IMG/VR virus record: IMGVR_UViG_3300020595_000058
Coordinates: 1-46,974 of that record
Source: a virus
Strand: one strand, 5' to 3'
DNA: 46,974 nucleotides
Numbering within the stretch: position 1 is the stretch's first letter; the number at the start of each line of letters is the position of its first letter. The translations under genes were made by a program, and so were the position numbers. The notes below the pieces were generated by a model. It was not told where the DNA came from. It did not search any database and worked only from the letters and a program-made list of their open reading frames with translations. Shown here one piece after another: positions 30,345 to 38,951 of this stretch.

Positions 30345-31916
30345 TTCTTCCTCTAAGTTGACTTGGTCATCTGAGAGTTCAGGGTTAGCCACTAACGGGT
30401 CAGTCTGAATCGCTTGAATAGCTTCTTCATCGTTATAGTCAGCAGGTAAGAAGTCGTTGAACTTAGCAATAGTGACAAAGGTCTCACGGGAAATAATACC
30501 GCTCTGATACCATTCAGCGACAAGACGCATAGAGCCTTCTCCGCCAACTGTAGCAGCAAAGTCTGAAGACAGGGTAAACTCAATGTCGTTACCTGTAAAC
30601 TCTGCGTCATACTTCCAGTTCAACATGAAAGCGATTACCTCTTGCATAGTGCCGGAAATCTTAGCGTTCAATGTACCCAGTTGAGCTGTCTGAGAAGCGT
30701 TACGAATCTCTAGAGCAACACCTGAAGCGGCTTGTTCTGGAGACAACATACGGATACCCATCTTAGCCATTTCTGCGACTGTAGCTTCAATAGCACGGTC
30801 CATGTCTGCCAAAGCACCAGTAGGTGTTTCTAGAACAGTAATAGACTCATCTTTGCGAACACGAAGCCAAGTACCGAGACCAGCGTTAACTAGCTCTTCA
30901 AACTCTTCATCTGTCATGTCAGACTGAACAACAGGTGTATAAGTAGCAGCACCCATTAGCAGGTGGTTACGACGAGATACTTTGTTGTATAGTGCTACTT
31001 CACGGTCAATGAGTGGCATAAGTACAGGCTCAATAGGGTCGAGCTGACCATTCAAAGGCCAGGCTGGAATACGAGTCAACCGCTCACCAAACTTCATTGG
31101 GTAAACAGTGTCATAGAGCTTGAAACCACCATCAGCAGAATCTTCATACTCTTGTGAGATAGTACCGTTAAGAGCTTCTACTTCGTGTGAACCGTGGGCC
31201 TTGCGGTAGTAGTCAAGAACCAACAAACCTTGTTCATCAAGGTAGTGGTCACAAACAGTATCTACGTAGCTAGGGTGCCAAGGGTTGTCTTGAGTGTATT
31301 CTTCAGTTATAAAACGAGTAACCCAACGACTCAGTGACTTAACACGAGTTACAGGGTGAGTCTTCACTTGTACGTTAATAACATTCTCAGCCTTCATCAA
31401 AACAGGATAAGGAGAGATAGTGTCACGTTCTTCTGGTGCCATCATCTCTAATTCATCATCTGAGACTGTTGGACGGTCAATGTAGACCCAAGCACGAGAA
31501 GTTTGTAGTTCTTCCCAGATAGCAGCATCCAAGAAGTTGAACATAGATGAACCATCTAGTGTCATATCTTTCGTCAACCAATCATAAGCATCTTGACCTA
31601 ACATATCAGGTAGTTCAAGTTGTGATGGTTTGCGTAGTAAAGCACTAATCAACACACGAGCATACTGGGTTGTTAGACCTGGTAGTTCTGCTTCTGACTT
31701 GTAGAAGTCATACTGTTGTTGTGACATACTAGGGGAGAAAGGCAATAGCAAGTTAGAGTAATCAGTCTCTATAAACTCATCATGTGCCTTGGCATGGGCT
31801 TCGCCTTGTAGAACAGAACGAGCCTTCTTCCATAGTGGTTTTAGTGACATGTAGGAAGCACTAGGTGTTTCGACACCACGCTTCTGGGTATTAGCAGCTG
31901 TTTTAACTAGCGACAT
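30342..31916 (-). CDS. Portal protein (DUF4055-type)
   Basis: 524 aa from ATG 31916 (MSLVKTAANTQKRG), six bases after GAGGTG; an in-frame GTG three codons earlier overlaps that site. Features typical of DUF4055 portals are seen: YARVLISALLRKPSQLELPD, IDREVALYNKVSRRNHLLMGAATYTPV and a C-terminal acidic tail. The portal forms the ring at one capsid vertex, the docking point for packaging and for the MuF protein encoded next. The head module is driven by the promoter at 32062-32079. Confidence 0.85.
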   Translation of the reverse strand: MSLVKTAANTQKRGVETPSASYMSLKPLWKKARSVLQGEAHAKAHDEFIETDYSNLLLPFSPSMSQQQYDFYKSEAELPGLTTQYARVLISALLRKPSQLELPDMLGQDAYDWLTKDMTLDGSSMFNFLDAAIWEELQTSRAWVYIDRPTVSDDELEMMAPEERDTISPYPVLMKAENVINVQVKTHPVTRVKSLSRWVTRFITEEYTQDNPWHPSYVDTVCDHYLDEQGLLVLDYYRKAHGSHEVEALNGTISQEYEDSADGGFKLYDTVYPMKFGERLTRIPAWPLNGQLDPIEPVLMPLIDREVALYNKVSRRNHLLMGAATYTPVVQSDMTDEEFEELVNAGLGTWLRVRKDESITVLETPTGALADMDRAIEATVAEMAKMGIRMLSPEQAASGVALEIRNASQTAQLGTLNAKISGTMQEVIAFMLNWKYDAEFTGNDIEFTLSSDFAATVGGEGSMRLVAEWYQSGIISRETFVTIAKFNDFLPADYNDEEAIQAIQTDPLVANPELSDDQVNLEEE

Positions 31917-32061
31917 ATGTTTCACCTCATTAAGTAGTTAATCAGGCATTATGCCTTTATGTTGTTGTTGTATAGTTATTATATTAAAACATACCCAATA
32001 ACAAAGGTGTCTTAAGATATACTTAAATATAATTATAGTTATATTATAGGGAGACTGGGGT
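31917..32061 (-). promoter_or_regulatory. AT-rich leader of portal transcript
   Basis: A leader of about 145 nt after promoter 32062-32079. The RNA would start with a GAC-CCCA-GUC hairpin, then an AT-rich inverted repeat AATATAA-CTATAA-TTATATT, and a GGCAT-A-ATGCC palindrome just before the portal start. The AT-rich stretch could also serve in replication; nothing else is seen in it. Confidence 0.4.
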
Positions 32062-32079
32062 CATTATTCCGCCCTATTA
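32062..32079 (-). promoter_or_regulatory. Phage-type promoter copy 3, before portal
   Basis: Minus strand TAATAGGGCGGAATAATG, in the only long untranslated gap of the virion genes, 146 nt before the portal start. It is one of two copies in this gap. It probably drives portal, MuF-RNAP, scaffold and capsid genes. Confidence 0.75.
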
Positions 32080-32100
32080 TTTTTGATAAAAGGAAGGTAA

Positions 32101-32124
32101 GCCTGCCAGGTAATCCTAGCAGAC
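32101..32124 (-). terminator. 10-bp hairpin, possible terminator before head promoter
   Basis: The minus-strand RNA pairs GUCUGCUAGG with CCUGGCAGGC around AUUA, followed by a weak pyrimidine run (CUUCCUUUU). It lies between two phage-type promoters, so it may end the upstream lysis transcript or the short RNA from promoter 32173. Confidence 0.6.
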
Positions 32125-32135
32125 TTTCTTGATTC

Positions 32136-32165
32136 GAGGACTGTCAGACTTGAGAGCCTGTCCTC
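32136..32165 (-). other. Hairpin in possible short RNA from promoter 32173
   Basis: GAGGAC pairs with GUCCUC around an 18-nt loop. Together with the hairpin at 32101-32124 it makes the region 32101-32173 a candidate structured RNA of about 75 nt lying between two promoter copies. It has no open frame. A tRNA fold was tested by eye and does not fit. Confidence 0.4.
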
Positions 32166-32172
32166 TTATTAT

Positions 32173-32190
32173 CATTATTCCGCCCTATTT
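32173..32190 (-). promoter_or_regulatory. Phage-type promoter copy 4, after endolysin
   Basis: Minus strand AAATAGGGCGGAATAATG, identical to copy 2, two bases after the endolysin stop codon. The presumed RNA starts GAUAAUAAGAGGAC and runs into the hairpins at 32136 and 32101, 111 bp upstream of the next copy. Tandem copies may strengthen head-gene expression. Confidence 0.75.
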
Positions 32191-32191
32191 A

Positions 32192-32737
32192 TTATTTCTT
32201 TGGAATCTCAAAGTGAGGGCCATCAATAAATGGAGTTCTTCCTTGTTTTCTTCGAGTTGCTACATAATCATGGTTAGCTTCTTTAGCGTCCATGTCATTG
32301 AGCAAATGAGTCCAAGCTGCACCCCAGCGGATAGGTACATCTAGCTCACGAGCGGCTTCTGCAAAGGCTTGAGCGATTACAACATAGTGTTTAATCTCCC
32401 AGCTTACTTTACCGTCTACATAAGCAATAACGTCTACAGCCATGCCGTCTTGATGACGAGAGTGACGTGCCTGTGTCTTACCTGTAGCTAGAAGCTGATT
32501 CTGCTCATGCTGAGTACGAAGACCACAAGTAATGCCGAAGTCAATCGGGCTGTACTTTAGAGCCAAGCGAGCTACTGCTACAAGGTTCTCGTCTACATCG
32601 ACAAGTTTAACCTCAGAGCGATTCCCAAACTTCCAGTCATAGGTTTTGACCGGGGTAATACCTTTAAGGTAGCTTGGGGCTGTATCGTTTTTACTGAACA
32701 TAGAAGTCAGTTTATCCTGTAACTTTGTAAACTTCAT
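32192..32737 (-). CDS. Endolysin, peptidase M15 (L-Ala-D-Glu / D-Ala-D-Ala type)
   Basis: 181 aa from ATG 32737 (MKFTKLQDKLTSMFSK), behind GGAAAC. The M15 metallopeptidase zinc site is visible: H95 and D102 in SRHQDGMAVD and H175 in DGPHFE. The central fold pattern FGITCGLRTQHEQNQLLATGKTQ also fits the family of T5 endolysin. It cuts peptide cross-links of peptidoglycan at the end of infection. The gene directly follows the holin with only one base between them, forming the lysis pair. No signal peptide, so it relies on the holin. Confidence 0.88.
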   Translation of the reverse strand: MKFTKLQDKLTSMFSKNDTAPSYLKGITPVKTYDWKFGNRSEVKLVDVDENLVAVARLALKYSPIDFGITCGLRTQHEQNQLLATGKTQARHSRHQDGMAVDVIAYVDGKVSWEIKHYVVIAQAFAEAARELDVPIRWGAAWTHLLNDMDAKEANHDYVATRRKQGRTPFIDGPHFEIPKK

Positions 32738-32738
32738 T

Positions 32739-33131
32739 TTATTGTTTCCACTTATCCACCATCTTCTCACCAGAGCGACCTACGATATAACCACCAACAC
32801 CAATCTGTAGAAGGTTCCACAGTTCAGAAGGGAGGTCGATAGAGAAAGTCTCTGCCATAAATAAACCCATTACAGGGAAGATAAGGTAGTTCATTGCAAC
32901 GATGGCAATAATAACCATCATCAGTAAAGGACGCCAAGTAGCAGTCAACCAGTGACCAGACTTAGCTTCTTCTAGTACAATCTTACCACGTAGTGATTCA
33001 AGACTGTCTGTGTGTTCTAGTAGAGCTAGTTTAATTTCTTTCTCTACATCCATGCTCTTGTCACCGTCAGGGATAAGGCGTTTAACCAAATCTCCAACAA
33101 TGGGAGCAAGCACTGTTATTAGTGCGCCCAT
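32739..33131 (-). CDS. Holin, GTA three-TM type
   Basis: 130 aa. The C-terminal half shows the GTA_holin_3TM pattern: HWLTATWRPLLMMVIIAIVAMNYLIFP, then LPSELWNLLQIGVGGYIVGRSGEKMVDKW. TM helices lie at about 66-90 and 105-121, with an N-terminal helix and a charged linker. It permeabilises the inner membrane to release the endolysin encoded immediately downstream. This holin type is common in phages and gene-transfer agents of alphaproteobacteria, a weak hint about the host. Confidence 0.85.
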   Translation of the reverse strand: MGALITVLAPIVGDLVKRLIPDGDKSMDVEKEIKLALLEHTDSLESLRGKIVLEEAKSGHWLTATWRPLLMMVIIAIVAMNYLIFPVMGLFMAETFSIDLPSELWNLLQIGVGGYIVGRSGEKMVDKWKQ

Positions 33132-33154
33132 GTTGTTTCTCCTATGTTTATTAC

Positions 33155-33370
33155 TTATGATAATGCTTCTAACTTATTCCGAATAGCAAGCAAGAGTTCA
33201 CCGTCTTCTGGCCCAGAGTAAGCGCCGTTGAGCACCAAAGAGTAGTCTCCTACATTCTGGAAAAGGTCTTCTGCGAGTTCTTCAAACACTTTAAATGAAA
33301 CGTTGGTAATATTTGTCTCATGGTTAGAACTCATATTTTTTACACGAATAATCTTGTTGGTTAAATCCAT
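33155..33370 (-). CDS. Hypothetical protein, 71 aa
   Basis: MDLTNKIIRVKNMSSNHETNI, then a helical acidic region. No TM helix. Sits between tail genes and the holin; could be a lysis regulator, but nothing in it shows this. Confidence 0.6.
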   Translation of the reverse strand: MDLTNKIIRVKNMSSNHETNITNVSFKVFEELAEDLFQNVGDYSLVLNGAYSGPEDGELLLAIRNKLEALS

Positions 33371-33385
33371 TAATTTTTCCTTTAG

Positions 33386-33946
33386 TTAGGCGTAACGCCA
33401 TACGTTCAACTGCCAGTCCACGTCTACAATTGGAGTGAATTTAATGCCCTCTCTCAGGTTTCCTGCTAAAGTACCTCGCTCATTTCTAGTAGCGGTGCTC
33501 TGGCTAGTCGAGACAAATTGCCACAGGTTAGCACTTAGCTTTAGCACAATGTGGTTTCGAGCAACCCCTGCAGTTAAAAAAGTCGAATAGACGTATGGGT
33601 AATTATAAAAATCACTATTGACGTCTATCTGGAGGGGTGTGGAGAGTGGCATTGCGGCTCCGTTGTAGGAAGCCACAAAGTTAGCCTGCTGTACTTCTGT
33701 TAGAGAAGCTCTTAGCTGGACTACGTCTTTATCAGGGTCGAGGGTTGTACTTAAAGCAATTCTAACTTCTGGGTCGCAGTAGCTTGTCCAAACTTTCTGA
33801 GTTTGCCCAGTAGGTTGGTTTGGAACCCTAACGTTTGTACCACTTTGAGTGTAGCGTAGATACATTAACCTGTCGTCACCGTTAAATTTAGTAGTACCAA
33901 CAGCGTTTGTTATTTCAACTTGGTTTGCGGTTACTTTAAGGGTCAT
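33386..33946 (-). CDS. Tail-region protein, 186 aa (paralogue of next gene)
   Basis: The start VTANQVEITNAVGTTKFNGDDRLMYLRYTQSG resembles the start of the 296-aa upstream protein (IQIESNRIRTRNSNGDVTFDSNDKYLKTTTSG), so both carry a related N-terminal beta domain. The rest is beta-rich and Ser/Thr/Asn-rich. Probably a virion or tail-tip decoration protein. Overlaps its neighbour as ATGA. Confidence 0.6.
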   Translation of the reverse strand: MTLKVTANQVEITNAVGTTKFNGDDRLMYLRYTQSGTNVRVPNQPTGQTQKVWTSYCDPEVRIALSTTLDPDKDVVQLRASLTEVQQANFVASYNGAAMPLSTPLQIDVNSDFYNYPYVYSTFLTAGVARNHIVLKLSANLWQFVSTSQSTATRNERGTLAGNLREGIKFTPIVDVDWQLNVWRYA

Positions 33947-34833
33947 GGCGTTACCGCCAAATCAACAGCTACGGGGTTGCCGTATAGTGTTATCCGAGGG
34001 GTACTACTCGACCAAGGGACAACCTCAGTGCCTATTTTTGACAGTATTTTACTACGTCGGTCAACCCCGTAATTTATTGAACCACCATCAACTTGGTCGT
34101 GCCAACTGTAGCTTGAGCTTCGTATGTCGGGAAAGTTTACTCGAAAAGTTTGACCTGAACCAACTACCTGTGCTAAATCAGAAGAGTCTATGGTATACCC
34201 CGCTAGACAACCCATAGTATAGTTACTGCCTGTAACCATGTAAGTGAATGCTTCAAGACCAAAGTACACACCAATAGTATCACTAGTCTCATCTGACTGC
34301 GCTGTGAAACTATGTCTACTTGAGCCATTAGTAGAGGCCCACATAACTGTGTAGCTAGCTTCACTATTCACATTCATATCTTGTATAGTATATTGATTCA
34401 TTCCAATAGGGAAGGAGAGTACTAACTCTCGTCCCGCAGAAGGAACACGGTAAGGGCCATTTACAACCGCTTCTGGGGGTACGTAATCGAAGAAGTTAGT
34501 CCGTGTCAAAGTCCCATTGGGAATCCCTAAAGTCGAATTATAAAAATGACGATAAAAGACAGTAGAAATACCTCGAAAGGTAGGTTGCTGACAAAACTTC
34601 ATGCACCCCGAAGGGTCAAACCCCAATGCGTTAGGGACAGTGTGAGTTCCTGTGTAAGTGGCACTGTTCAGATTTATTAAAGGTGTGCTACGGTTTTGTC
34701 TTCGATAGCCAGCAAATTTGAAATTCCCTGACGTCGTTGTTTTTAAGTATTTGTCGTTGGAGTCAAAGGTGACATCCCCGTTACTATTTCTTGTTCTAAT
34801 TCTGTTAGACTCAATTTGAATTCTATTAACCAA
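33943..34833 (-). CDS. Tail-region protein, 296 aa
   Basis: TTG start at 34833 (VNRIQIESNRIRTRN) with AAAGG nine bases upstream. The N-terminal motif VTFDSNDKYLKTTTSG is shared with the downstream protein. The rest is a beta-rich, aromatic-rich sequence without a recognised domain. It follows the tail-tip genes, so a tip or side-fibre role is likely. Confidence 0.6.
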   Translation of the reverse strand: MVNRIQIESNRIRTRNSNGDVTFDSNDKYLKTTTSGNFKFAGYRRQNRSTPLINLNSATYTGTHTVPNALGFDPSGCMKFCQQPTFRGISTVFYRHFYNSTLGIPNGTLTRTNFFDYVPPEAVVNGPYRVPSAGRELVLSFPIGMNQYTIQDMNVNSEASYTVMWASTNGSSRHSFTAQSDETSDTIGVYFGLEAFTYMVTGSNYTMGCLAGYTIDSSDLAQVVGSGQTFRVNFPDIRSSSYSWHDQVDGGSINYGVDRRSKILSKIGTEVVPWSSSTPRITLYGNPVAVDLAVTP

Positions 34834-35323
34834 GGATATACACCTTTACTGTAACTGTTGTTGCGGGCATGTCTGTAGTGGAGGCCATCCCAATAGATGT
34901 CAGCTGTATTAAACTGCCGCTGTTGCTTGCATAAATTTGTCTATTCCAATCAGTTCCACTCGCCACAACCACTGAGTCAGGGGAGACTTCAGAGTTATAC
35001 TCCAACAGAAGGGCCACAGGGTTAATGACCGATGAGGTTCCAAGGGTTGCTGATTGAACTTTGGGAGTAGCAATAGCAATGTTGTAGGTGTTGCAGGTGC
35101 CACCATCAATGGTGTTTACATTCCTGACATAACTGGGGAAAGTTACACTGCCCGATATTTCATCTTGAATATCCAAATAGTTTAACGCTGAGTGGAATCG
35201 AATCTTATCTAAATTTGAGTTCGGGTTGGCACAGAGGGTTTCTAACGCAGCACCTGAAACGGAACTGTCAACAATCATCAGATTTCCAGAGGAGCCGCTT
35301 GTGTATAGTGTTCTAGTTACCAT
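34826..35323 (-). CDS. Tail-region beta-rich protein, 165 aa
   Basis: MVTRTLYTSGSSGNLMIVDSS at the start and TTVTVKVYILG at the end; Ser/Thr-rich and probably all-beta. No family recognised. Overlaps both neighbours by about 10 nt, so it belongs to the tail operon. Confidence 0.6.
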   Translation of the reverse strand: MVTRTLYTSGSSGNLMIVDSSVSGAALETLCANPNSNLDKIRFHSALNYLDIQDEISGSVTFPSYVRNVNTIDGGTCNTYNIAIATPKVQSATLGTSSVINPVALLLEYNSEVSPDSVVVASGTDWNRQIYASNSGSLIQLTSIGMASTTDMPATTVTVKVYILG

Positions 35324-35855
35324 AGCTATAGTACCTCACATTGTTGTAATTGTTTAGGTAGGTGGCGCTACGACGAGTGGACAACTCACCTCTGTGATGA
35401 CAAAGAATGAAATCCAAACTCTCAAAGACGCATATGTGGGTTGCCCCGTTGTTGTCTTCGTAAGTAGCGATTGAGTGTTGTTGAGGGTTATCAATAGAGA
35501 CAAACCCCCAGTCCACTAGCTTAGAAACTTGGTAGCCATAGGTGTACCCATCTAAGTATTCTCTGAAGGTAAGAGCGAGCAAGGTTTGCTCAAGAGTAGA
35601 GTTGTAGACCCCATCTAGATAGCGAGAGCAAAGCAAGACGCAATCATTGCGCCTCACCTTGTAAACCTTTCCGAGAAGGTTGTTCGGAGAGGGTATGATT
35701 TGAACTTTACGCTCAAACTTATTTAAGTAAATAACACCCTCCCCTAATACGTTTGAGAGCGTGTATTCACCATCATCTTGTAGCAACAATTCCCCGTCAA
35801 ACACTGTAAACTTTGTGTTCAATGGGAGTGCGCTTAATTCTTGGTAGTTATGCAC
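35313..35855 (-). CDS. Possible NlpC/P60-like tail protein, GTG start
   Basis: 180 aa. The GTG at 35855 (VHNYQELSALPLNTKF) has AAGGAG six bases upstream, overlapping the J-like stop; a longer frame upstream lies inside the J-like gene. The segment RRNDCVLLCSRYLDGVYN and the later GATHICVFESLDFILCHHRGEL give a Cys and His order that could be an NlpC/P60-type cysteine peptidase. The match is weaker than for the gene at 39556. It might cut peptidoglycan during DNA entry. Confidence 0.45.
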   Translation of the reverse strand: MHNYQELSALPLNTKFTVFDGELLLQDDGEYTLSNVLGEGVIYLNKFERKVQIIPSPNNLLGKVYKVRRNDCVLLCSRYLDGVYNSTLEQTLLALTFREYLDGYTYGYQVSKLVDWGFVSIDNPQQHSIATYEDNNGATHICVFESLDFILCHHRGELSTRRSATYLNNYNNVRYYSYGN

Positions 35856-35865
35856 TGTGTACTCC

Positions 35866-38391
35866 TTACGTACTGATTGTGATGGTTTTGTTGTTGAGGT
35901 TGATAACAAAGTTACCATCTGCGCTAGACAGAGTCCCTGCAGTCATCGCTCCAATGTTACTTGATATAGCAGACACCGTGGTCACATCTATCTTGTTAGC
36001 GGTCACAGTTCCGTTTACCAACAAGTCACCGTCTAAGAAGTCTGCCTGTTGTATCCAACCACTGTTGGCCGCATTTCTCAGGTAAGCGACAGCTTCATCG
36101 TTAGTATTAACCACGATGAACCTATCCGCAGCTGTGGTAGAAAGACCAGTTGCTGTAGCAAAGAATGCGTTCAATGTGCTTGTAGGCAAGCCAGATACAG
36201 AAGTACTCGTGCCTGTCTCATAACGCCACCAACCAGGCCCCCGAACACCCGCTACACCGTCAGCGCCATCAGCACCCGTAGAGCCATCTGCACCTGGGGG
36301 TCCAATAAACTCTGAAAATGTTAAATTAGAGCGAATAGGCAGGACAGGCCTGTCGCCATCATACTCGTAGTAACCAACAAAAGTATTTGAGTTTAAGTTA
36401 TAGCTTTGGTTATTGGTTGCTGTATCCCCAGTATCTGCATAGATAACTGCTACTTTACCAACTGTCTTGAGTTGAATAGAGTGGTCTTCAACCAACAAAC
36501 GATTAGAGAGAGTTCCAACGGGCGACCTTGAACGTATAGAAAAATCATAAGTGCCTGTTTGGAGGCCCACGATATCAAAGGTAGTTGCACGGGTAACTCC
36601 AAGAGTTTGCCATGTAGCTTTGTTATCGTTTGAAATCTCAACGAGGTACTCTGTAGCAGAGATATCATCAGCAGCGGTCCAAGCAAGTCGACCCGCGCCT
36701 GTACCAAAGTTATCTACTGTGTTTGGATTAAAAGTACCCGAGGTAGGGGCAGCTAAACCAAAATCAAAGACAGGAGGAACTGCATAAGCAATATCGTCTG
36801 AAACATTCCACGCTAAACTATTGTGGTCAAATCGATATACCGTCAGGTCTACTGTAAAATCACTTTTAACAGCGATAGTCTCTACTCGATAGACATCCGA
36901 TTCGATATTACCAACATCGGACTGCAAGTTAATAAAGTCACCCGGCTCAAGATTCAAACCTTTCTTAGATACTGTTAGGTTTACAGTAAAGATTGAACGA
37001 GCCTTACGGACTCTTTGTTCAGCCATCGCCAAAGCGTGATAAGGGTCAGTAACACCATCCGAGTTAAAGTCCGCTTGGAAAGGTTGGTGATTGTCTTCTG
37101 CTAGGTATATGTTATGCACTGAACCATGAGACGGTGGCCAAGTCATCGTGTCTTCTTTAAAATCTTCGTGTTCATTCATAAAGCTGACAGTAGCTTGGTT
37201 TAAACGGCTTGAAGCATCAGGCCAAGAAATTTCGATATTGTCTCTTATGATATCGTCATCAGTGAAATAATGAGAAGGACTAACTAAAGCATTCAGCTCA
37301 GAATCATTAGAAGGATACTCTACGAGAAGCTTATACTTACCTTCCGAAGACCAAGTAAGCTCTGCCAACCCCATTGTACCCATAATACGCTCAATGTTAT
37401 CACGAACAGTATCACTAGTGTCTAGCGCGATGTTACATTCATATAAAGGTAACGGACGAGTAGCTGTTAGGTTGGTCGCGACCCACTTAGTTTTATCCCA
37501 ATACCAGTACTGGTCTGATGAAGTAGTGTACCAAAGCTCATTCTCATAAGTGTGCTCTTCCAAGTTAGTTGGACGAGAACCTAAGTCGGCAACAGTATGT
37601 ACTGTCTTTTGTCCGTTAACTTTTCCGCTTACTGAAAGGTTTGTTGCGACAATCGTATCACAAACGTTAGCTGCGTTATAGAAAGACTCAAGGTCAATAC
37701 CATCTGCCGCAAGCCCACGGCCAAAGTCAGCATTTGTAAGATAGTCAAGTAAGCAAAGAGCAGGGTTGTTGGAGTAGATATAGTCGTTTCTTAAAGTATA
37801 AACACCTGTAGTCTTTTTAATCCAACGGACCTTGCGACCTTTTACAAGAAACTCCATTGAAGGGACACCGTTGTAGTTATAATCGTCACGGTCTAGTTGG
37901 AAGGTTGCAGCCGCGTGAGCAGTACCAGTAAAGGTGTTAGTAGTAGGGAAGGCGTTAGAACTAGAGATGGCATCTGCAGAACCACCAGAACTGTGCGTAC
38001 GGATAAGGTGCTTAAACTTTTCAACATTAGAGTTGTAATTGGTTCCGTTTACCTTTACCCACTGGACCCCTTCAATACCTCCAGCGCACAAGGCATATTC
38101 AACGTTTAGAAATTCGTTCTTAGAGCCGCTCTTAGAGGTGTTAGTGAACCCTTCAGAAAAGGTCTTGTCAGAGTTGTCAGACGCAGTAACAAAGCTATCT
38201 TGCACTTGGTGACCTGTTGCGACACCCCCTAGCGCTGTTTTGCCGTAAACAACAGGGAGGCTAGTAGCAGTTCCCGCAACAGTAATACTGAAGCCCTTAC
38301 GCTTGTCCGCTTCCTTTTTCATCTTGTTTTGTTGTGAAATTTGATATGCCGTAGAGGCAATAAACATAAATACTTGAAATACGACACCCAT
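35866..38391 (-). CDS. Tail-tip attachment protein, J-like, with Fn3 and collagen-like segments
   Basis: 841 aa. The N-terminal 30 residues are hydrophobic (VFQVFMFIASTAYQIS). The central part (GFSITVAGTATSLPVVYGKTALGG ... CDTIVATNLSVSGKVNGQ) fits the lambda J / tip-attachment family. Around 560-640 there is a fibronectin-III-like domain (GRLAWTAADDISATEYLVEIS). A short collagen-like run GPPGADGSTGADGADG follows near 705. The end is beta-structured and varied, likely the receptor end. It forms the tail tip and links to fibres encoded further upstream. Confidence 0.82.
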   Translation of the reverse strand: MGVVFQVFMFIASTAYQISQQNKMKKEADKRKGFSITVAGTATSLPVVYGKTALGGVATGHQVQDSFVTASDNSDKTFSEGFTNTSKSGSKNEFLNVEYALCAGGIEGVQWVKVNGTNYNSNVEKFKHLIRTHSSGGSADAISSSNAFPTTNTFTGTAHAAATFQLDRDDYNYNGVPSMEFLVKGRKVRWIKKTTGVYTLRNDYIYSNNPALCLLDYLTNADFGRGLAADGIDLESFYNAANVCDTIVATNLSVSGKVNGQKTVHTVADLGSRPTNLEEHTYENELWYTTSSDQYWYWDKTKWVATNLTATRPLPLYECNIALDTSDTVRDNIERIMGTMGLAELTWSSEGKYKLLVEYPSNDSELNALVSPSHYFTDDDIIRDNIEISWPDASSRLNQATVSFMNEHEDFKEDTMTWPPSHGSVHNIYLAEDNHQPFQADFNSDGVTDPYHALAMAEQRVRKARSIFTVNLTVSKKGLNLEPGDFINLQSDVGNIESDVYRVETIAVKSDFTVDLTVYRFDHNSLAWNVSDDIAYAVPPVFDFGLAAPTSGTFNPNTVDNFGTGAGRLAWTAADDISATEYLVEISNDNKATWQTLGVTRATTFDIVGLQTGTYDFSIRSRSPVGTLSNRLLVEDHSIQLKTVGKVAVIYADTGDTATNNQSYNLNSNTFVGYYEYDGDRPVLPIRSNLTFSEFIGPPGADGSTGADGADGVAGVRGPGWWRYETGTSTSVSGLPTSTLNAFFATATGLSTTAADRFIVVNTNDEAVAYLRNAANSGWIQQADFLDGDLLVNGTVTANKIDVTTVSAISSNIGAMTAGTLSSADGNFVINLNNKTITIST

Positions 38392-38951
38392 TATACTTTA
38401 CCCCACTTCACTGAAACTGATTTGTCTTGGAATATTTCATCAAAAGAAGTATCTGACGGGTTCTTTTGTTTCATACTATCCCTAGAAGTAATAGAGGAGC
38501 GTACCATGTCAAGGTCAGACATAGGAGAAGTTCCTTCTATAACAGCCAGTTTCTGTTCGAAGTCATTCGTCAGGGCTGGCCTGTCTACAAACCCTTTATA
38601 AACAGATAGTACATCATCTGTGCCAAGTAAAGGGTCTCCATTGACATCTAGGAGAGAAACAAACACACTAATAGGTTTACCAATAACATTTGCCCTAAAT
38701 TCGTCACCCATTGTATTCAGAACCTCAGAGATAACCACTCTGTAGGACTCTCTGTCTACAACAGAAGAAAGCTTTGGGGGGTCAAACTCATAAAGACCAC
38801 CGTCGGCAAGATAAGTATCCCCATCAAAAAATAGGTCCCTATGGTAGGATGTAAAGTAATAGTTATTAACAAACTCCAATTTGATTAGAAAAGCAAACCT
38901 AATAAGGTCGCTGTCTATAACTTGTTGAGCCGCAGCTGAAAATTGTCTCAT
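38391..38951 (-). CDS. Distal tail / tip assembly protein, 186 aa
   Basis: The pattern LIRFAFLIKLEFVNNYYFTSYHRDLFFDGDTYL resembles DUF2163-like tail-hub proteins (lambda gpL-type position). The end is basic. Order in the operon is the usual one: 200-aa protein, this protein, NlpC/P60 nearby, J-like. The stop and the J-like start share bases. Confidence 0.6.
   Translation of the reverse strand: MRQFSAAAQQVIDSDLIRFAFLIKLEFVNNYYFTSYHRDLFFDGDTYLADGGLYEFDPPKLSSVVDRESYRVVISEVLNTMGDEFRANVIGKPISVFVSLLDVNGDPLLGTDDVLSVYKGFVDRPALTNDFEQKLAVIEGTSPMSDLDMVRSSITSRDSMKQKNPSDTSFDEIFQDKSVSVKWGKV

Noticed and set aside
32101-32173. tRNA between endolysin and portal
   Set aside because: A CTCGAATC stretch recalls a T-loop, but acceptor and anticodon helices cannot be formed; only two hairpins are supported.
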